In this document: positions 27,653-37,100 of the stretch, one piece after another | Numbering within the stretch: the first letter of the stretch is position 1 | Layout: every line of letters starts with the position of its first letter | NCBI RefSeq assembly: GCF_003369445.1 | Contig: NZ_QRCU01000040.1 | Span: 1-64,000, forward strand | Direction: 5' to 3' | DNA from: Arthrobacter silvisoli | GTDB lineage: Bacteria > Actinomycetota > Actinomycetes > Actinomycetales > Micrococcaceae | DNA: 64,000 nt | Translations under genes and position numbers: made by a program | Notes under the pieces: model-generated | What the model was told of the DNA's origin: nothing | The model's database searches: none | What the model saw: the letters and a program-made list of their open reading frames with translations, nothing else

Positions 27653-29017
27653 ATGGACAAGAGGATTTTCGGCATCGAAACCGAGTTCGGGATTTCTTAC
27701 TCGAGCCCCGATTCGCGCCCCCTCGCACCGGAGGAAGTCGCCCGTTACCTGTTCCGCAAGGTGGTCAGTTGGGGCCGGTCCTCCAACGTGTTCCTCACCA
27801 ACGGCTCGCGGCTCTACCTCGACGTCGGTTCCCACCCCGAATATGCCACTGCCGAATGCGACGACCTCGCCCAACTGATCGCCCACGACCGGGCGGGCGA
27901 GCTGATCCTGGACGACCTCGTCGACGAGGCTCAGAGCAGGCTCGCCGCGGAAGGGTTCAACGGCACGGTGTACTTGTTCAAGAACAACACCGACTCCGCG
28001 GGAAACTCCTATGGCAGCCATGAGAACTACCTCATCCCCCGGCGCGGAGAATTTTCCCGGCTCGCCGAAATCCTCATCCCGTTCCTGGTCACCCGCCAGC
28101 TGATCGCAGGCGCCGGCAAGGTCCTGAAGACCCCGCACGGCGCCACCTTCGCCTTCTCCCAGCGCGCGGACCACATCTGGGAAGGCGTCTCCTCGGCGAC
28201 CACCCGCTCCAGGCCCATCATCAACACCCGGGACGAGCCGCACGCCGACGCCGAATTCTTCCGCCGGCTCCACGTCATCGTCGGCGACTCGAACATGTCC
28301 GAAACCACGGCCTTGCTGAAGGTCGGCACCGTGGACCTGCTACTGCGGATGATCGAAGCCGGAGTGATCATGCGGGACATGCGGATGGAGAACCCGATCC
28401 GCAGCATCCGGGAAATCTCCCACGACCTCAGCGGAAAGGCCTTGGTCCGCCTGGCCAACGGCCGCCAGCTGACGGCCCTCGAGATCCAGCGGGAATACCT
28501 TGAGAAGGTCACCGAATTCGTGGCGGCCAACGGCGCCCACAACCCGCACGTTCCCCTGATCCTCGATCTCTGGAAACGGACCCTCGACGCGATCGACAGC
28601 GGGAACACCAGCGCCATCGACACCGAAGTGGATTGGGCCATCAAGAAAAAGCTGATGGATGGATACATGGCGCGGCATGGCCTGGGCCTGGAATCGCCCC
28701 GGATCGCCCAGCTGGACCTGACCTACCACGACATCTCAAGGCAGCGCGGGCTCTTCTACCTGCTCCAGTCGCGCGGCGCCGCGCGGCGGCTGCTGGCGGA
28801 CACGGACATCAAGGACGCCGTCGACATGCCGCCGCAGAGCACCCGCGCGAAACTGCGCGGAGACTTCGTCCGGCGCGCACAGGAGCTGGGCCGTGACTAC
28901 ACCGTGGACTGGGTGCACCTGAAGCTGAACGACCGCGCCCACCAGACGATCCTGTGCAAGGACCCCTTCCGCAGTGTCGATGAGCGGGTGGACGCCTTGC
29001 TGGATTCAATGAGCTGA
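27653..29017 (+). CDS. pafA: Pup-protein ligase
   Basis: Forms the isopeptide bond between Pup's C-terminal Glu and substrate lysines, using ATP. Paralogue of Dop without the Dop loop. Seen: GIETEFG with metal Glu residues, [14 protein letters not shown] with catalytic Asp57, [29 protein letters not shown], and [12 protein letters not shown] near the C-terminus. 454 aa, as in mycobacteria (452). ATG 1 bp after the prcA stop. Confidence 0.96.
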   Translation: MDKRIFGIETEFGISYSSPDSRPLAPEEVARYLFRKVVSWGRSSNVFLTNGSRLYLDVGSHPEYATAECDDLAQLIAHDRAGELILDDLVDEAQSRLAAEGFNGTVYLFKNNTDSAGNSYGSHENYLIPRRGEFSRLAEILIPFLVTRQLIAGAGKVLKTPHGATFAFSQRADHIWEGVSSATTRSRPIINTRDEPHADAEFFRRLHVIVGDSNMSETTALLKVGTVDLLLRMIEAGVIMRDMRMENPIRSIREISHDLSGKALVRLANGRQLTALEIQREYLEKVTEFVAANGAHNPHVPLILDLWKRTLDAIDSGNTSAIDTEVDWAIKKKLMDGYMARHGLGLESPRIAQLDLTYHDISRQRGLFYLLQSRGAARRLLADTDIKDAVDMPPQSTRAKLRGDFVRRAQELGRDYTVDWVHLKLNDRAHQTILCKDPFRSVDERVDALLDSMS

Positions 29018-29127
29018 CTCCCAGCTTTTGCCGCTACTCTGGAACTTGGCCATTTTCCAGGTCAACTCATTCGCGCCCGGGCCCCGGCTCCGGCGCGTGT
29101 CCTTGAGCCCCGACGAAAGTTCAACTT

Positions 29128-30078
29128 GTGCGCCGACTCCTAGCAATACTGATCCCTGGCCTTTTGCTGCTCACCGCCTGTGGAGGCGGCAACCCCGCAG
29201 CTCCCGAACCGAGCAGCCAGTCTGCCGGCGACGTGGCCAAGTTCGATTCCTTGAAGATTTCCGACAACGGCGACAAAAAGGCCCCCGGGCTGGAATTCCC
29301 CAAGCCGCTGGAAGTCGCGGAACCCACCGTGAAGGAAGTCACGGAGGGCAGCGGCGACCGCATCGAGGCAGGGCAGATTGTTGAAATGTCCTACGTGGCC
29401 GTGGACGGCAAGACCGGCAAGACCCTGGAAGACACCTACCCAAGCGGTTCGCAGCCGATCGAGCTCAACGACCAGCTCAAGCAGGGCAGCTCCCTGATCT
29501 ACAACGTCGTCGTCGGCGCGAAGGTCGGCTCGCAGATCGCCTTCGCCGCGCCGGGCAAAGCCGCCGGCAAAGGCACCGAGGCCGGGTCGAGCCAGCTTGT
29601 CGTCTTCAAGCTGATCTCCGCGAAGGACGCACCGAAGGTCCTCGACAAGCCCGAAGGCGACACCGTCACCCCGCCCGCCGGACTGCCGACCGTCAAGGTC
29701 AACAGCGACGGCGTTCCGGAAATCTCAGTCGCCGGGGTCAAGGCTCCCACATCCCTCATCGCCCAGGACCTCGTCAAGGGCAAGGGCGCCGTCGTCAAGG
29801 CAACGGACACCCTGAGCGTCAACTACGTCGGCGTCACCCTGGCCGGCGGCAAGAAGTTCGACTCCAGCTTCGAGGACAGCTTCGGACACAAGGGCGTCGC
29901 CACGTTCCCGCTCAACGGCGTCATCAAGGGCTGGACGCAGGGCCTGGCCGGCAAGACGGTTGGATCCCGCGTACTCCTTGTCATCCCGAAGGCACTCGCA
30001 TACCCGGATGCCACGCCTGAAAGCGGAAAGCCCGTTGGCGACCTCGTCTTCGTTGTCGACATCCTCGGCACCAAATAG
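29128..30078 (+). CDS. Secreted lipoprotein with FKBP-type peptidyl-prolyl isomerase domains
   Basis: The signal peptide RRLLAILIPGLLLLTAC ends in a lipobox (LTAC), so the mature protein should be lipid-anchored outside the membrane. Two FKBP-like folds follow: a degenerate one (about residues 60-165) and a more complete one (about 205-315; VNYVGVTLAGGKKFDSSF, VIKGWTQGLAGKTVGSRVLLVIP). GTG start with a weak ribosome-binding site. It precedes a cytosolic FKBP, a pair common downstream of pafA in Micrococcaceae. Confidence 0.88.
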   Translation: MRRLLAILIPGLLLLTACGGGNPAAPEPSSQSAGDVAKFDSLKISDNGDKKAPGLEFPKPLEVAEPTVKEVTEGSGDRIEAGQIVEMSYVAVDGKTGKTLEDTYPSGSQPIELNDQLKQGSSLIYNVVVGAKVGSQIAFAAPGKAAGKGTEAGSSQLVVFKLISAKDAPKVLDKPEGDTVTPPAGLPTVKVNSDGVPEISVAGVKAPTSLIAQDLVKGKGAVVKATDTLSVNYVGVTLAGGKKFDSSFEDSFGHKGVATFPLNGVIKGWTQGLAGKTVGSRVLLVIPKALAYPDATPESGKPVGDLVFVVDILGTK

Positions 30079-30124
30079 CCAACACCTCCAGCAAACCCAC
30101 CCACGCACACACTGAGGAGCAACC

Positions 30125-30520
30125 ATGTCATTCGGACAGCGCGACTACGACCGCACCAAGCCTGAGATCGACTTCCCCGAAGGCGACGTCCCGGCCGAGC
30201 TCGTCATCACCGACCTGATTGTCGGCGACGGCGCCGAGGCCAAGCCCGGCGACACCGTCTCCACCCACTACGTCGGCGTGGCCTGGTCCACCGGCGAGGA
30301 ATTCGACGCGTCCTGGAACCGCGGCACCCCGCTTGACTTCCGTGTCGGCGTCGGCCAGGTCATCCAGGGCTGGGACCAGGGCCTGCTCGGTATGCGGGTG
30401 GGCGGCCGCCGCCGGCTCGAGATCCCGTCCGAACTTGCCTACGGCTCCCGTGGCGCCGGCGGGGCGATCAAGCCCAACGAGGCACTGATCTTCGTCGTGG
30501 ACCTGGTGGCCGTCCGCTAA
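30125..30520 (+). CDS. Cytosolic FKBP-type peptidyl-prolyl cis-trans isomerase
   Basis: A single-domain 131-aa FKBP: VSTHYVGVAWSTGEEFDASW, FRVGVGQVIQGWDQGLLGMR, RRRLEIPSELAYGSRG and a C-terminal IFVVDLVAV strand cover the whole fold, including the conserved binding-pocket aromatics. No signal peptide. A GAGGAGCAACC ribosome-binding region precedes the ATG. It acts as a proline-isomerising folding helper; specific clients are unknown. Confidence 0.92.
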   Translation: MSFGQRDYDRTKPEIDFPEGDVPAELVITDLIVGDGAEAKPGDTVSTHYVGVAWSTGEEFDASWNRGTPLDFRVGVGQVIQGWDQGLLGMRVGGRRRLEIPSELAYGSRGAGGAIKPNEALIFVVDLVAVR

Positions 30521-30544
30521 GCGCGACGCACCAGGAACCGCCAG

Positions 30545-30589
30545 GAAGGCGCGTCACCGCCGGCATCGTCCGGCAGGTGACGCGCCTTC
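30545..30589 (+). terminator. Terminator after the FKBP gene
   Basis: GAAGGCGCGTCACC (30545-30558) pairs perfectly with 30576-30589, and TTCGTT follows. It ends the pafA-FKBP segment just before the pafBC start, so pafBC must have its own promoter in 30590-30624. Confidence 0.8.
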
Positions 30590-30624
30590 TTCGTTATCCC
30601 CGGGACTTTAGTAACGTTGCATCC

Positions 30625-32616
30625 GTGTCCGCATCACGTACCGAACGCCTCCTGAACCTGCTTCTTGCGCTCCTGAACACGAAGTACGGCCTCTCGCGCG
30701 CCGCCCTGCGGGAGAAGGTCTACCACGACGACGACAGCAACGACACGGCATTCGGGCGCATGTTCGAGCGGGACAAGACCGAGCTGCGCAGCTTCGGTTT
30801 CGAGATTGAGACGATTGCTGAGGCCGGCCTTGCCGGGGAGGATCCCGCCACCACCCGCTACCGGATCGGCAGGGAATCAAACCGCCTCCCGGACGTCCAC
30901 CTGACGCCTGCCGAGGGCACTGTCCTGGTCCTTGCCGCGATGCTGTGGGAGCGCAGTGCCCTCGGCGGCGCCGCGGCCAGTGCGCTGCGGAAGCTCCAGG
31001 CCTCCGGGGATCTTGGTGAGGTGGAGCTTCCCGCCGGCGTCCAGCCACGGATCAAGCCGGCCGGGCCGTCCTTCGAAGCGATCGTGAACGCCTTGAACGC
31101 CCGCCATCCGGTCAGCTTCGGATACCGCGCAGCGAGCACAGGACAGGAAGAACGGCGCCGGGTGGAGCCATGGGGGCTCGGCAGCCGCTTCGGCCAGTGG
31201 TACCTCGTCGGATTCGACACCGCGCGCGGAGCGAAGCGCTTCTTCCGGCTGTCCCGGATGACCAGCGCAGTGCAGCTCGAAACGAAGGACAGCTACGAGC
31301 TGCCCGCAGGTTTCGATGCCCGCAAGGAACTGGACAGCCTGGCCGAGCTGCCCCTGCAGGAGGCGATCCTCGAGGTCCAGGAGGGCCGTCTCCTGGGCCT
31401 GCGCAAACGGTCCACACCCGTTCCGGAAGACGGACCCGCGGACAACGAGCGTGACGTGCTCTCAGTGCCGTTCCGCGACAGTGAGCTCTTCGCCGAGGAG
31501 CTGGCCTCCTACGGCCCCCACGTCAAGGTCGTGGGGCCCGAGGAGCTGCGCACCGCCGTCGTACGCCGCCTGGAAACCGCGGAAGCGGCCATCACCGGGC
31601 CCGCCGTCCCGGTGGAATTCCCCGCCGCCTCCGGCCGTGCACGCAAGCGGACGTCCGAGGACCAGCTGAGCCGGATGCTGCAGCTCGTCCCGTTCCTGGT
31701 CCACAACCAGGGACTTCCCATCCAGGAAGTGGCTGACCGCTTCGGGATCAGCCGCAAGGAACTCATTGCCGATCTCCGGATCCTGATCTGCTCCGGCCTG
31801 CCGGAAGGGTATCCGGATGACCTGTTCGACATCGATTGGGAAGACGAGCACGTCTACATCCACGAACACCTGGAGCTGAACCGGCCGGTGCGCTTCAGCG
31901 AGGAAGAGGCCTCAGCGCTGCTGACCGGACTGGCCACACTCGGCAGCCTTCCGGCGCAGGCCGGCCTGTCGGGTGACGAACAGGCCAGCGCGCTGGAGTC
32001 GGTCACCGTCAAACTCGCGGGCGCAGCGGGGGAGGCAGGGCGGGTGGCTGCCTCCTTCGCGGCTCCTCCGGTGGAACCCGCGGAGGCGGGATTCTTCGAA
32101 ACCGTCACTGCCGCCATCAGGGACGGCCGGCAGCTTGCGCTGCGGTACTTCTCGCCCCAGAGGGACGCTGTGTCCGAGCGTGACGTGGATCCGTTGCGCC
32201 TGTATTCGCAGGACAACATCTGGTACTTCGAGGCGTACTGCCACAGTAAGGCCGCGGTCCGGAACTTCCGGCTTGACCGCGTCGAAGAGCTGGCGCCGAA
32301 CGGCAAGCCAGTGTCCACCCCGGCCAGCGCCGAGACGTCCGTGCCGGTGAAGCTCTACACCCCTAGTGACGACGACGTCGTGGTGGTCCTGCAGCTGAGC
32401 GGCCAGGGCGCGCATCTGGCGGACGACTACTACGCCGAACGCACGGCTGAGCTGCCCGACGGCGGCCTGCTCGCCGAGGTCCGCTTCGGAAGCGTCGACT
32501 GGTTGCCGATGTTCATCGCCCAACATGGCGGTGCCGCCCGCATCCTGGAGCCCGCAGGGCTGGCCGATGCCTCGGCGAAGTGGGTCGTGGCGGCCCTTGC
32601 GCAGTACGGTCGCTGA
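30625..32616 (+). CDS. pafBC: PafBC, fused WYL-domain DNA-damage transcription activator
   Basis: Single 663-aa chain holding what mycobacteria encode as two genes. The N-terminal half (PafB) has an HTH (SASRTERLLNLLLALLNTKYG start) then a WYL domain (WGLGSRFGQWYLVGFDTARG). A linker around residue 345 leads to the PafC half with a second HTH (QEVADRFGISRKELIADLRIL) and second WYL domain (NIWYFEAYCHSKAAVRNFRL). PafBC activates the LexA-independent mycobacterial-type DNA-damage response. A fused form is known from Arthrobacter. GTG at 30625 is chosen because the extension upstream crosses the terminator. Confidence 0.93.
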   Translation: MSASRTERLLNLLLALLNTKYGLSRAALREKVYHDDDSNDTAFGRMFERDKTELRSFGFEIETIAEAGLAGEDPATTRYRIGRESNRLPDVHLTPAEGTVLVLAAMLWERSALGGAAASALRKLQASGDLGEVELPAGVQPRIKPAGPSFEAIVNALNARHPVSFGYRAASTGQEERRRVEPWGLGSRFGQWYLVGFDTARGAKRFFRLSRMTSAVQLETKDSYELPAGFDARKELDSLAELPLQEAILEVQEGRLLGLRKRSTPVPEDGPADNERDVLSVPFRDSELFAEELASYGPHVKVVGPEELRTAVVRRLETAEAAITGPAVPVEFPAASGRARKRTSEDQLSRMLQLVPFLVHNQGLPIQEVADRFGISRKELIADLRILICSGLPEGYPDDLFDIDWEDEHVYIHEHLELNRPVRFSEEEASALLTGLATLGSLPAQAGLSGDEQASALESVTVKLAGAAGEAGRVAASFAAPPVEPAEAGFFETVTAAIRDGRQLALRYFSPQRDAVSERDVDPLRLYSQDNIWYFEAYCHSKAAVRNFRLDRVEELAPNGKPVSTPASAETSVPVKLYTPSDDDVVVVLQLSGQGAHLADDYYAERTAELPDGGLLAEVRFGSVDWLPMFIAQHGGAARILEPAGLADASAKWVVAALAQYGR

Positions 32617-32636
32617 GGGCTGGCTAGACTCTTAAG

Positions 32637-32987
32637 ATGCCTTGGTGGTCATGGATCCTGCTTTGGGTGGCGCTGATTGCGGTCTCGCTGCTTTGTTATC
32701 TGCTGCTTGGCATCCGCCTGTTCCGGAAGGTCATGGCAACTTTGCGTGAACTTTCGGCGGCGGGCGCGAAGCTCGGGCACCTCCCGGCGGCCCCGGAACG
32801 CCCGCAGGACGACGGCGGCACGCGCCGTCCGGCGCCCGGCTCCGCTGTTTTTGCCTCGCCGGAACAGATGCGTCATGATTACTTCGCGGCCAAGGCCTTC
32901 CGCCGGGAGTTGCGTCGGCAGAGGCGCGTTAAGCGCAAAGCGGAACGGGGCCAACCCCAGTCTCTGCACGACATCGAATTCAGTTAG
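32637..32987 (+). CDS. Small membrane-anchored hypothetical protein
   Basis: A 116-aa protein: one N-terminal transmembrane helix (about residues 5-27), then a basic, probably cytosolic tail rich in Arg/Lys (about 85-110). It lies between pafBC and tatA in the same direction, with 20- and 35-bp gaps. No domain recognised; proteins of this layout recur at this locus in actinobacteria. Confidence 0.7.
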   Translation: MPWWSWILLWVALIAVSLLCYLLLGIRLFRKVMATLRELSAAGAKLGHLPAAPERPQDDGGTRRPAPGSAVFASPEQMRHDYFAAKAFRRELRRQRRVKRKAERGQPQSLHDIEFS

Positions 32988-33022
32988 ACGTAGGATGTAT
33001 TCCAACGAAAGGACTTCCCCAC

Positions 33023-33283
33023 ATGAGGCTTGAAGGCTGGCATATTGTCATTATCGTCGTCCTGGCCCTGGTGCTCTTCGCGGCACCCAAGCTGCCGTCC
33101 ATGGCGCGCAGCATCGGCCAGTCGATGCGTATTTTCAAATCCGAGGTCCGCGAAATGAAGAAGGACGGAACGTCCGAGACGGCCAGCGGAGAACCCCCGG
33201 TGGAAGGCAAAGTGGTCGGCCACCCGGAGCAGAACGGCAAGAACGGCGGGGACTCCGACCTCCCGCCGAGCAACCGCGTTTGA
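33023..33283 (+). CDS. tatA: Sec-independent translocase subunit TatA
   Basis: An 86-aa protein with a short N-terminal hydrophobic helix (WHIVIIVVLALVLFAAPKLP), the hinge, an amphipathic helix (SMARSIGQSMRIFKSEVREM) and a polar tail. This is the TatA/E pattern. It forms the pore component for folded protein export with the adjacent TatC. Confidence 0.92.
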   Translation: MRLEGWHIVIIVVLALVLFAAPKLPSMARSIGQSMRIFKSEVREMKKDGTSETASGEPPVEGKVVGHPEQNGKNGGDSDLPPSNRV

Positions 33284-33286
33284 CGA

Positions 33287-34123
33287 GTGGTGCAAGTGAA
33301 AGGTCGGAAGGCCAATCCTGAAGGGCGCATGGCCCTGCTTGATCACCTCAAGGAACTCAAGAACCGGCTTTTCAAGTCCGCCCTTGCAGTGATTGCCGGA
33401 ACCGTGGTGGGCTTCATCGTGTACCAGCCCCTGTTGGCTGCGCTCATCAAGCCGATCAAGGACCTGAACAACACAGGAGGCCGGCTCGCCGCGCTGAATT
33501 TCGACGGCGTCGCGAGTTCCTTTGACCTGATGATCCAGGTCTCGATCTTCCTGGGCGTCATCATCGCCAGCCCGGTCTGGATCTATCAGCTCTGGGCGTT
33601 CATCGTCCCGGGGTTGCACAAGAAGGAACGCCGGCTGGCGCTTTCGTTCGTGGCTGCGGCGGTTCCCTTGTTTGTCGCGGGTGTGCTTCTGGCCTGGTTC
33701 GTGCTTCCCAACGCCGTGCGCGTGCTGACGGAATTCACGCCCGAGGGCGGCTCCAATTTCATCAGTGCGGATATCTACCTGGCCTTCGTGATCAGGCTGC
33801 TGCTTGCCTTCGGCATCGCCTTCCTGATCCCCGTAGTGCTGGTTGGCCTGAACCTGGCCGGCATCATCAAGGGACAGCAGCTCGTCAAAAGCTGGCGGAT
33901 CACCATTTTCCTGGTGTGCTTGTTCGCGGCCATGGCCGCCCCGGGCGCCGATGCCATGAGCATGTTCTACCTGGCTGTCCCGATGCTCCTGCTTTTCTTC
34001 GCCGCGATCGGCCTCTGCCTGCTGAACGACAAGCGGCGGGCCCGCCGGCAGGTGAAGCTTGCGGAGGAGACCGAGGCCACAGCAGACATCCCAACGTCCG
34101 CCTCCGATCTGGACAAGCTGTAG
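33287..34123 (+). CDS. tatC: Sec-independent translocase subunit TatC
   Basis: A 278-aa protein with six hydrophobic segments and TatC signatures: the HLKELKNRLFKS N-terminus with its conserved Glu, SPVWIYQLWAFIVPGLHKKE, and FLIPVVLVGL. It recognises twin-arginine signals. GTG at 33287, 3 bp after tatA; a second GTG at 33296 is possible. No tatB is visible, normal for Gram-positive bacteria with minimal TatAC. Confidence 0.92.
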   Translation: MVQVKGRKANPEGRMALLDHLKELKNRLFKSALAVIAGTVVGFIVYQPLLAALIKPIKDLNNTGGRLAALNFDGVASSFDLMIQVSIFLGVIIASPVWIYQLWAFIVPGLHKKERRLALSFVAAAVPLFVAGVLLAWFVLPNAVRVLTEFTPEGGSNFISADIYLAFVIRLLLAFGIAFLIPVVLVGLNLAGIIKGQQLVKSWRITIFLVCLFAAMAAPGADAMSMFYLAVPMLLLFFAAIGLCLLNDKRRARRQVKLAEETEATADIPTSASDLDKL

Positions 34124-34147
34124 CCTCCAAGCCACTACGCTTGAATC

Positions 34148-37069
34148 ATGTTCAACCACCCTGAGGCCGCGTCGCCCTCAGAGCGATACAGGGCGGCAGC
34201 GCAGCGGTCGTCAGATGCCAAGAGCTACCTGGGCGCCTTCAGCCGCACACTCGACTTCGAGCTCGACGATTTCCAACGCGAAGCCTGCCGGTCCCTCCAG
34301 GAAGGCAGGGGGGTGCTCGTTGCAGCACCTACCGGCGCCGGTAAGACCATCGTGGGCGAGTTCGCCATCTACCTGGCCCTGGAACGCGGGCTCAAGGCCT
34401 TCTACACCACCCCGATCAAGGCCCTCAGCAACCAGAAGTTCTCGGAACTCGCCACCAAATACGGGCCGGCCAACGTCGGCCTCCTCACGGGCGACACCAC
34501 CATCAATGGCGAAGCGCCGGTGGTGGTGATGACCACTGAAGTCCTCCGGAATATGCTCTACGCGGATTCGGACACCTTGGACGACCTCGGTTACGTGGTC
34601 ATGGACGAGGTGCACTACCTCGCGGACCGCTTCCGCGGCGCCGTCTGGGAGGAAGTCATCATCCACCTGCCCAGCGAAGTCCAAGTGGCCTCCCTGAGCG
34701 CCACCGTCTCCAACGCCGAAGAATTCGGCGCCTGGCTGGACACCGTCCGCGGCGACACTGACGTGATCGTCTCCGAACACCGGCCCGTGCCCCTGTGGCA
34801 GCACGTCATGGTGGGCAGGGAAATCGTGGACCTCTTCGCAGGTGACACCAGCTTCGACGAAATCGCGTCCTCACCGGACACCAATGACCGGGATGGGGCC
34901 GGGCTGCCAGCGGAAGAACCGGGCGTACGGCGAAACAACGGGCAGGGCGCTGAACCCAGGGCCGGCTTCGAAGTGAACCCCGAGCTCCTCTCCATGGCCC
35001 GCGCCGAAAGCCAGATGAACTTCCGCGGCCGCTTCGGTCACGGCGGGCGCAGCAGGCGCCGCCAGGACAGGCAGCGCGAGGACCGCGGCGGAGACGCGCA
35101 GCGTAGTCCCGTACGCAAGGCCAGCCGTCCGCAGGTCATCGCAAGCCTCGACCGGCAGGACCTGCTGCCAGCGATCACCTTCATCTTCTCGCGGGCCGGC
35201 TGCGACGCCGCCGTCGCACAGTGTGCGGCCGCCGGGCTGTGGCTCACCACCGAACGCGAACAGCAGATCATCGCGTCGCGCGTGGACGAGGCCAGCCGGG
35301 ACATCCCCGCCGAAGACCTCGATGTGCTGGGCTTCTGGGGCTGGCGCGACGGCCTGCTCCGCGGGCTTGCAGCCCACCATGCCGGGCTCCTTCCCACCTT
35401 CAAGGAAGTCGTGGAGACCCTCTTCGCGGAAGGTTTGGTCAAGGCCGTGTTCGCCACGGAAACGCTGGCGCTGGGCATCAACATGCCCGCACGCTGCGTG
35501 GTCCTGGAAAAGCTCGACAAGTTCAACGGGGAAGCCCACGTCAACATCACCGCCGGTGAATACACCCAGCTGACAGGCCGCGCGGGACGCCGGGGGATCG
35601 ACGTCGAGGGCCATGCCTTGGTGCTCTGGCAGCCGGGCACGGATCCTGCCGCCGTCGCCGGCCTCGCCTCCCGCCGGACCTATCCGTTGAACTCAAGCTT
35701 CCGGCCGACCTACAACATGAGCATCAATCTCATCGCCCAGTTTGGCCGTGCCCGGGCACGGGAAATCCTCGAGTCCTCCTTCGCGCAGTTCCAAGCCGAC
35801 CGCTCGGTGGTGGGTCTGGCCCGGCAGGTCCGTGCGCGGGAGGAATCCTTGGCGGGCTACGCCAGGTCCATGACCTGTCACCTGGGTGACTTCACCGAGT
35901 ACGCCTCGCTGCGCAGGGAACTCGGCGACGCCGAAAAGGCAGCCTCCCGGAGCAACGCCCGGGCGCGGAAATCGCTCACCCAGGACTCTCTCACCCGGCT
36001 CATGCCAGGCGACGTGCTGAAGGTGAGCGGCGGACGGATCCCGGGCTACGCCGTCGTCCTCAGTTCCGACAGCCAGGCACGCGAGCCGCGGCCGGCCATC
36101 CTGACCGAGGACGGCCACCTCCGCCGGATCAGCAGTTACGACGTCGATGGCCCTGTCAGCGCTGAATCCTGGATCCGGATTCCCAAGTCCTTCAACGCCA
36201 AAATCCCCAAGTCCCGCAGGGACCTCGCTTCAGCCCTTCGCGACGCCATCCAGGAGGGCAGGCCGCCTGCGCGCGCCGCACGGAACGAGGATTTCGGGCG
36301 GGACCGCAATGTTGCCGATCAGGAGCGCAAGATCGCGGGCCTGCGCAAGGCGCTGCGCGCACACCCCTGCCATGGCTGCAGCGAACGCGAAGACCACGCC
36401 CGCTGGTCCGAACGCTGGTGGAAGCTCCGCCAGGAAACGGACGGCCTCGCCCGGCAGATCCAGGGGCGGACCAATACGATCGCGAAGACCTTCGACCGGG
36501 TCTGCGACGTCCTGTCCGCGTACGGCTACCTGGAAAACCAGGGCGGCGGACACCTGGCCATCAGCGGCGACGGGCAGCGCCTGCGCCGGATCTACGGCGA
36601 GAAGGACCTCCTCATCTCGCAGGCCATCCGGCAGGGCGCGATCTCCGATCTGGACGCCGCCGAGCTGGCCGCGTTTTCCAGTGCACTGGTCTACCAGGCC
36701 AAGCGCGAGGACCGAGGCCTCAGGCCCAGGATGCCTTCCGTTTCGCTGGAGGTATCCGTGGACATTGTGGTCAGGGAATGGTCCCGCTTGGAAGACCTGG
36801 AGGAGCAGAACAAGCTTCCACTCACCGCCGAACCCGAGCTGGGCCTGATCTGGCCGATGTACAAGTGGGCCAAGGGACGCCACCTTCAGGAGGTCCTGAA
36901 CGGCACGGACCTTGCTGCTGGCGACTTTGTCCGTTGGGCGAAGCAGGTGGTGGACCTGCTGGACCAGCTCGCCAAGATCCCGGGCCTGGAGCCCCGGCTT
37001 GCCCGGATCTGCCGGGAAGCCATCGACTTGGTCCGCCGCGGCGTCGTGGCGTACTCGAACGTCGCGTGA
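34148..37069 (+). CDS. helY: Superfamily 2 RNA helicase, HelY/Mtr4-like
   Basis: A 973-aa Ski2/Mtr4-type helicase. Walker A APTGAGKT (60-67), DEVH box (153-156), SAT motif (LSATVSNA), and a C-terminal helicase domain with the YTQLTGRAGRRGID motif VI region. Arg/Gly-rich insert about residues 295-320 (GRFGHGGRSRRRQDR). The last third is the DSHCT-like domain. ATP-dependent unwinding of structured RNA is the family role. Its location after tatC is conserved in actinobacteria. Confidence 0.92.
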   Translation: MFNHPEAASPSERYRAAAQRSSDAKSYLGAFSRTLDFELDDFQREACRSLQEGRGVLVAAPTGAGKTIVGEFAIYLALERGLKAFYTTPIKALSNQKFSELATKYGPANVGLLTGDTTINGEAPVVVMTTEVLRNMLYADSDTLDDLGYVVMDEVHYLADRFRGAVWEEVIIHLPSEVQVASLSATVSNAEEFGAWLDTVRGDTDVIVSEHRPVPLWQHVMVGREIVDLFAGDTSFDEIASSPDTNDRDGAGLPAEEPGVRRNNGQGAEPRAGFEVNPELLSMARAESQMNFRGRFGHGGRSRRRQDRQREDRGGDAQRSPVRKASRPQVIASLDRQDLLPAITFIFSRAGCDAAVAQCAAAGLWLTTEREQQIIASRVDEASRDIPAEDLDVLGFWGWRDGLLRGLAAHHAGLLPTFKEVVETLFAEGLVKAVFATETLALGINMPARCVVLEKLDKFNGEAHVNITAGEYTQLTGRAGRRGIDVEGHALVLWQPGTDPAAVAGLASRRTYPLNSSFRPTYNMSINLIAQFGRARAREILESSFAQFQADRSVVGLARQVRAREESLAGYARSMTCHLGDFTEYASLRRELGDAEKAASRSNARARKSLTQDSLTRLMPGDVLKVSGGRIPGYAVVLSSDSQAREPRPAILTEDGHLRRISSYDVDGPVSAESWIRIPKSFNAKIPKSRRDLASALRDAIQEGRPPARAARNEDFGRDRNVADQERKIAGLRKALRAHPCHGCSEREDHARWSERWWKLRQETDGLARQIQGRTNTIAKTFDRVCDVLSAYGYLENQGGGHLAISGDGQRLRRIYGEKDLLISQAIRQGAISDLDAAELAAFSSALVYQAKREDRGLRPRMPSVSLEVSVDIVVREWSRLEDLEEQNKLPLTAEPELGLIWPMYKWAKGRHLQEVLNGTDLAAGDFVRWAKQVVDLLDQLAKIPGLEPRLARICREAIDLVRRGVVAYSNVA

Positions 37070-37100
37070 GCCAAGCATCCGCGTCAGCTAGGAGAAACTC

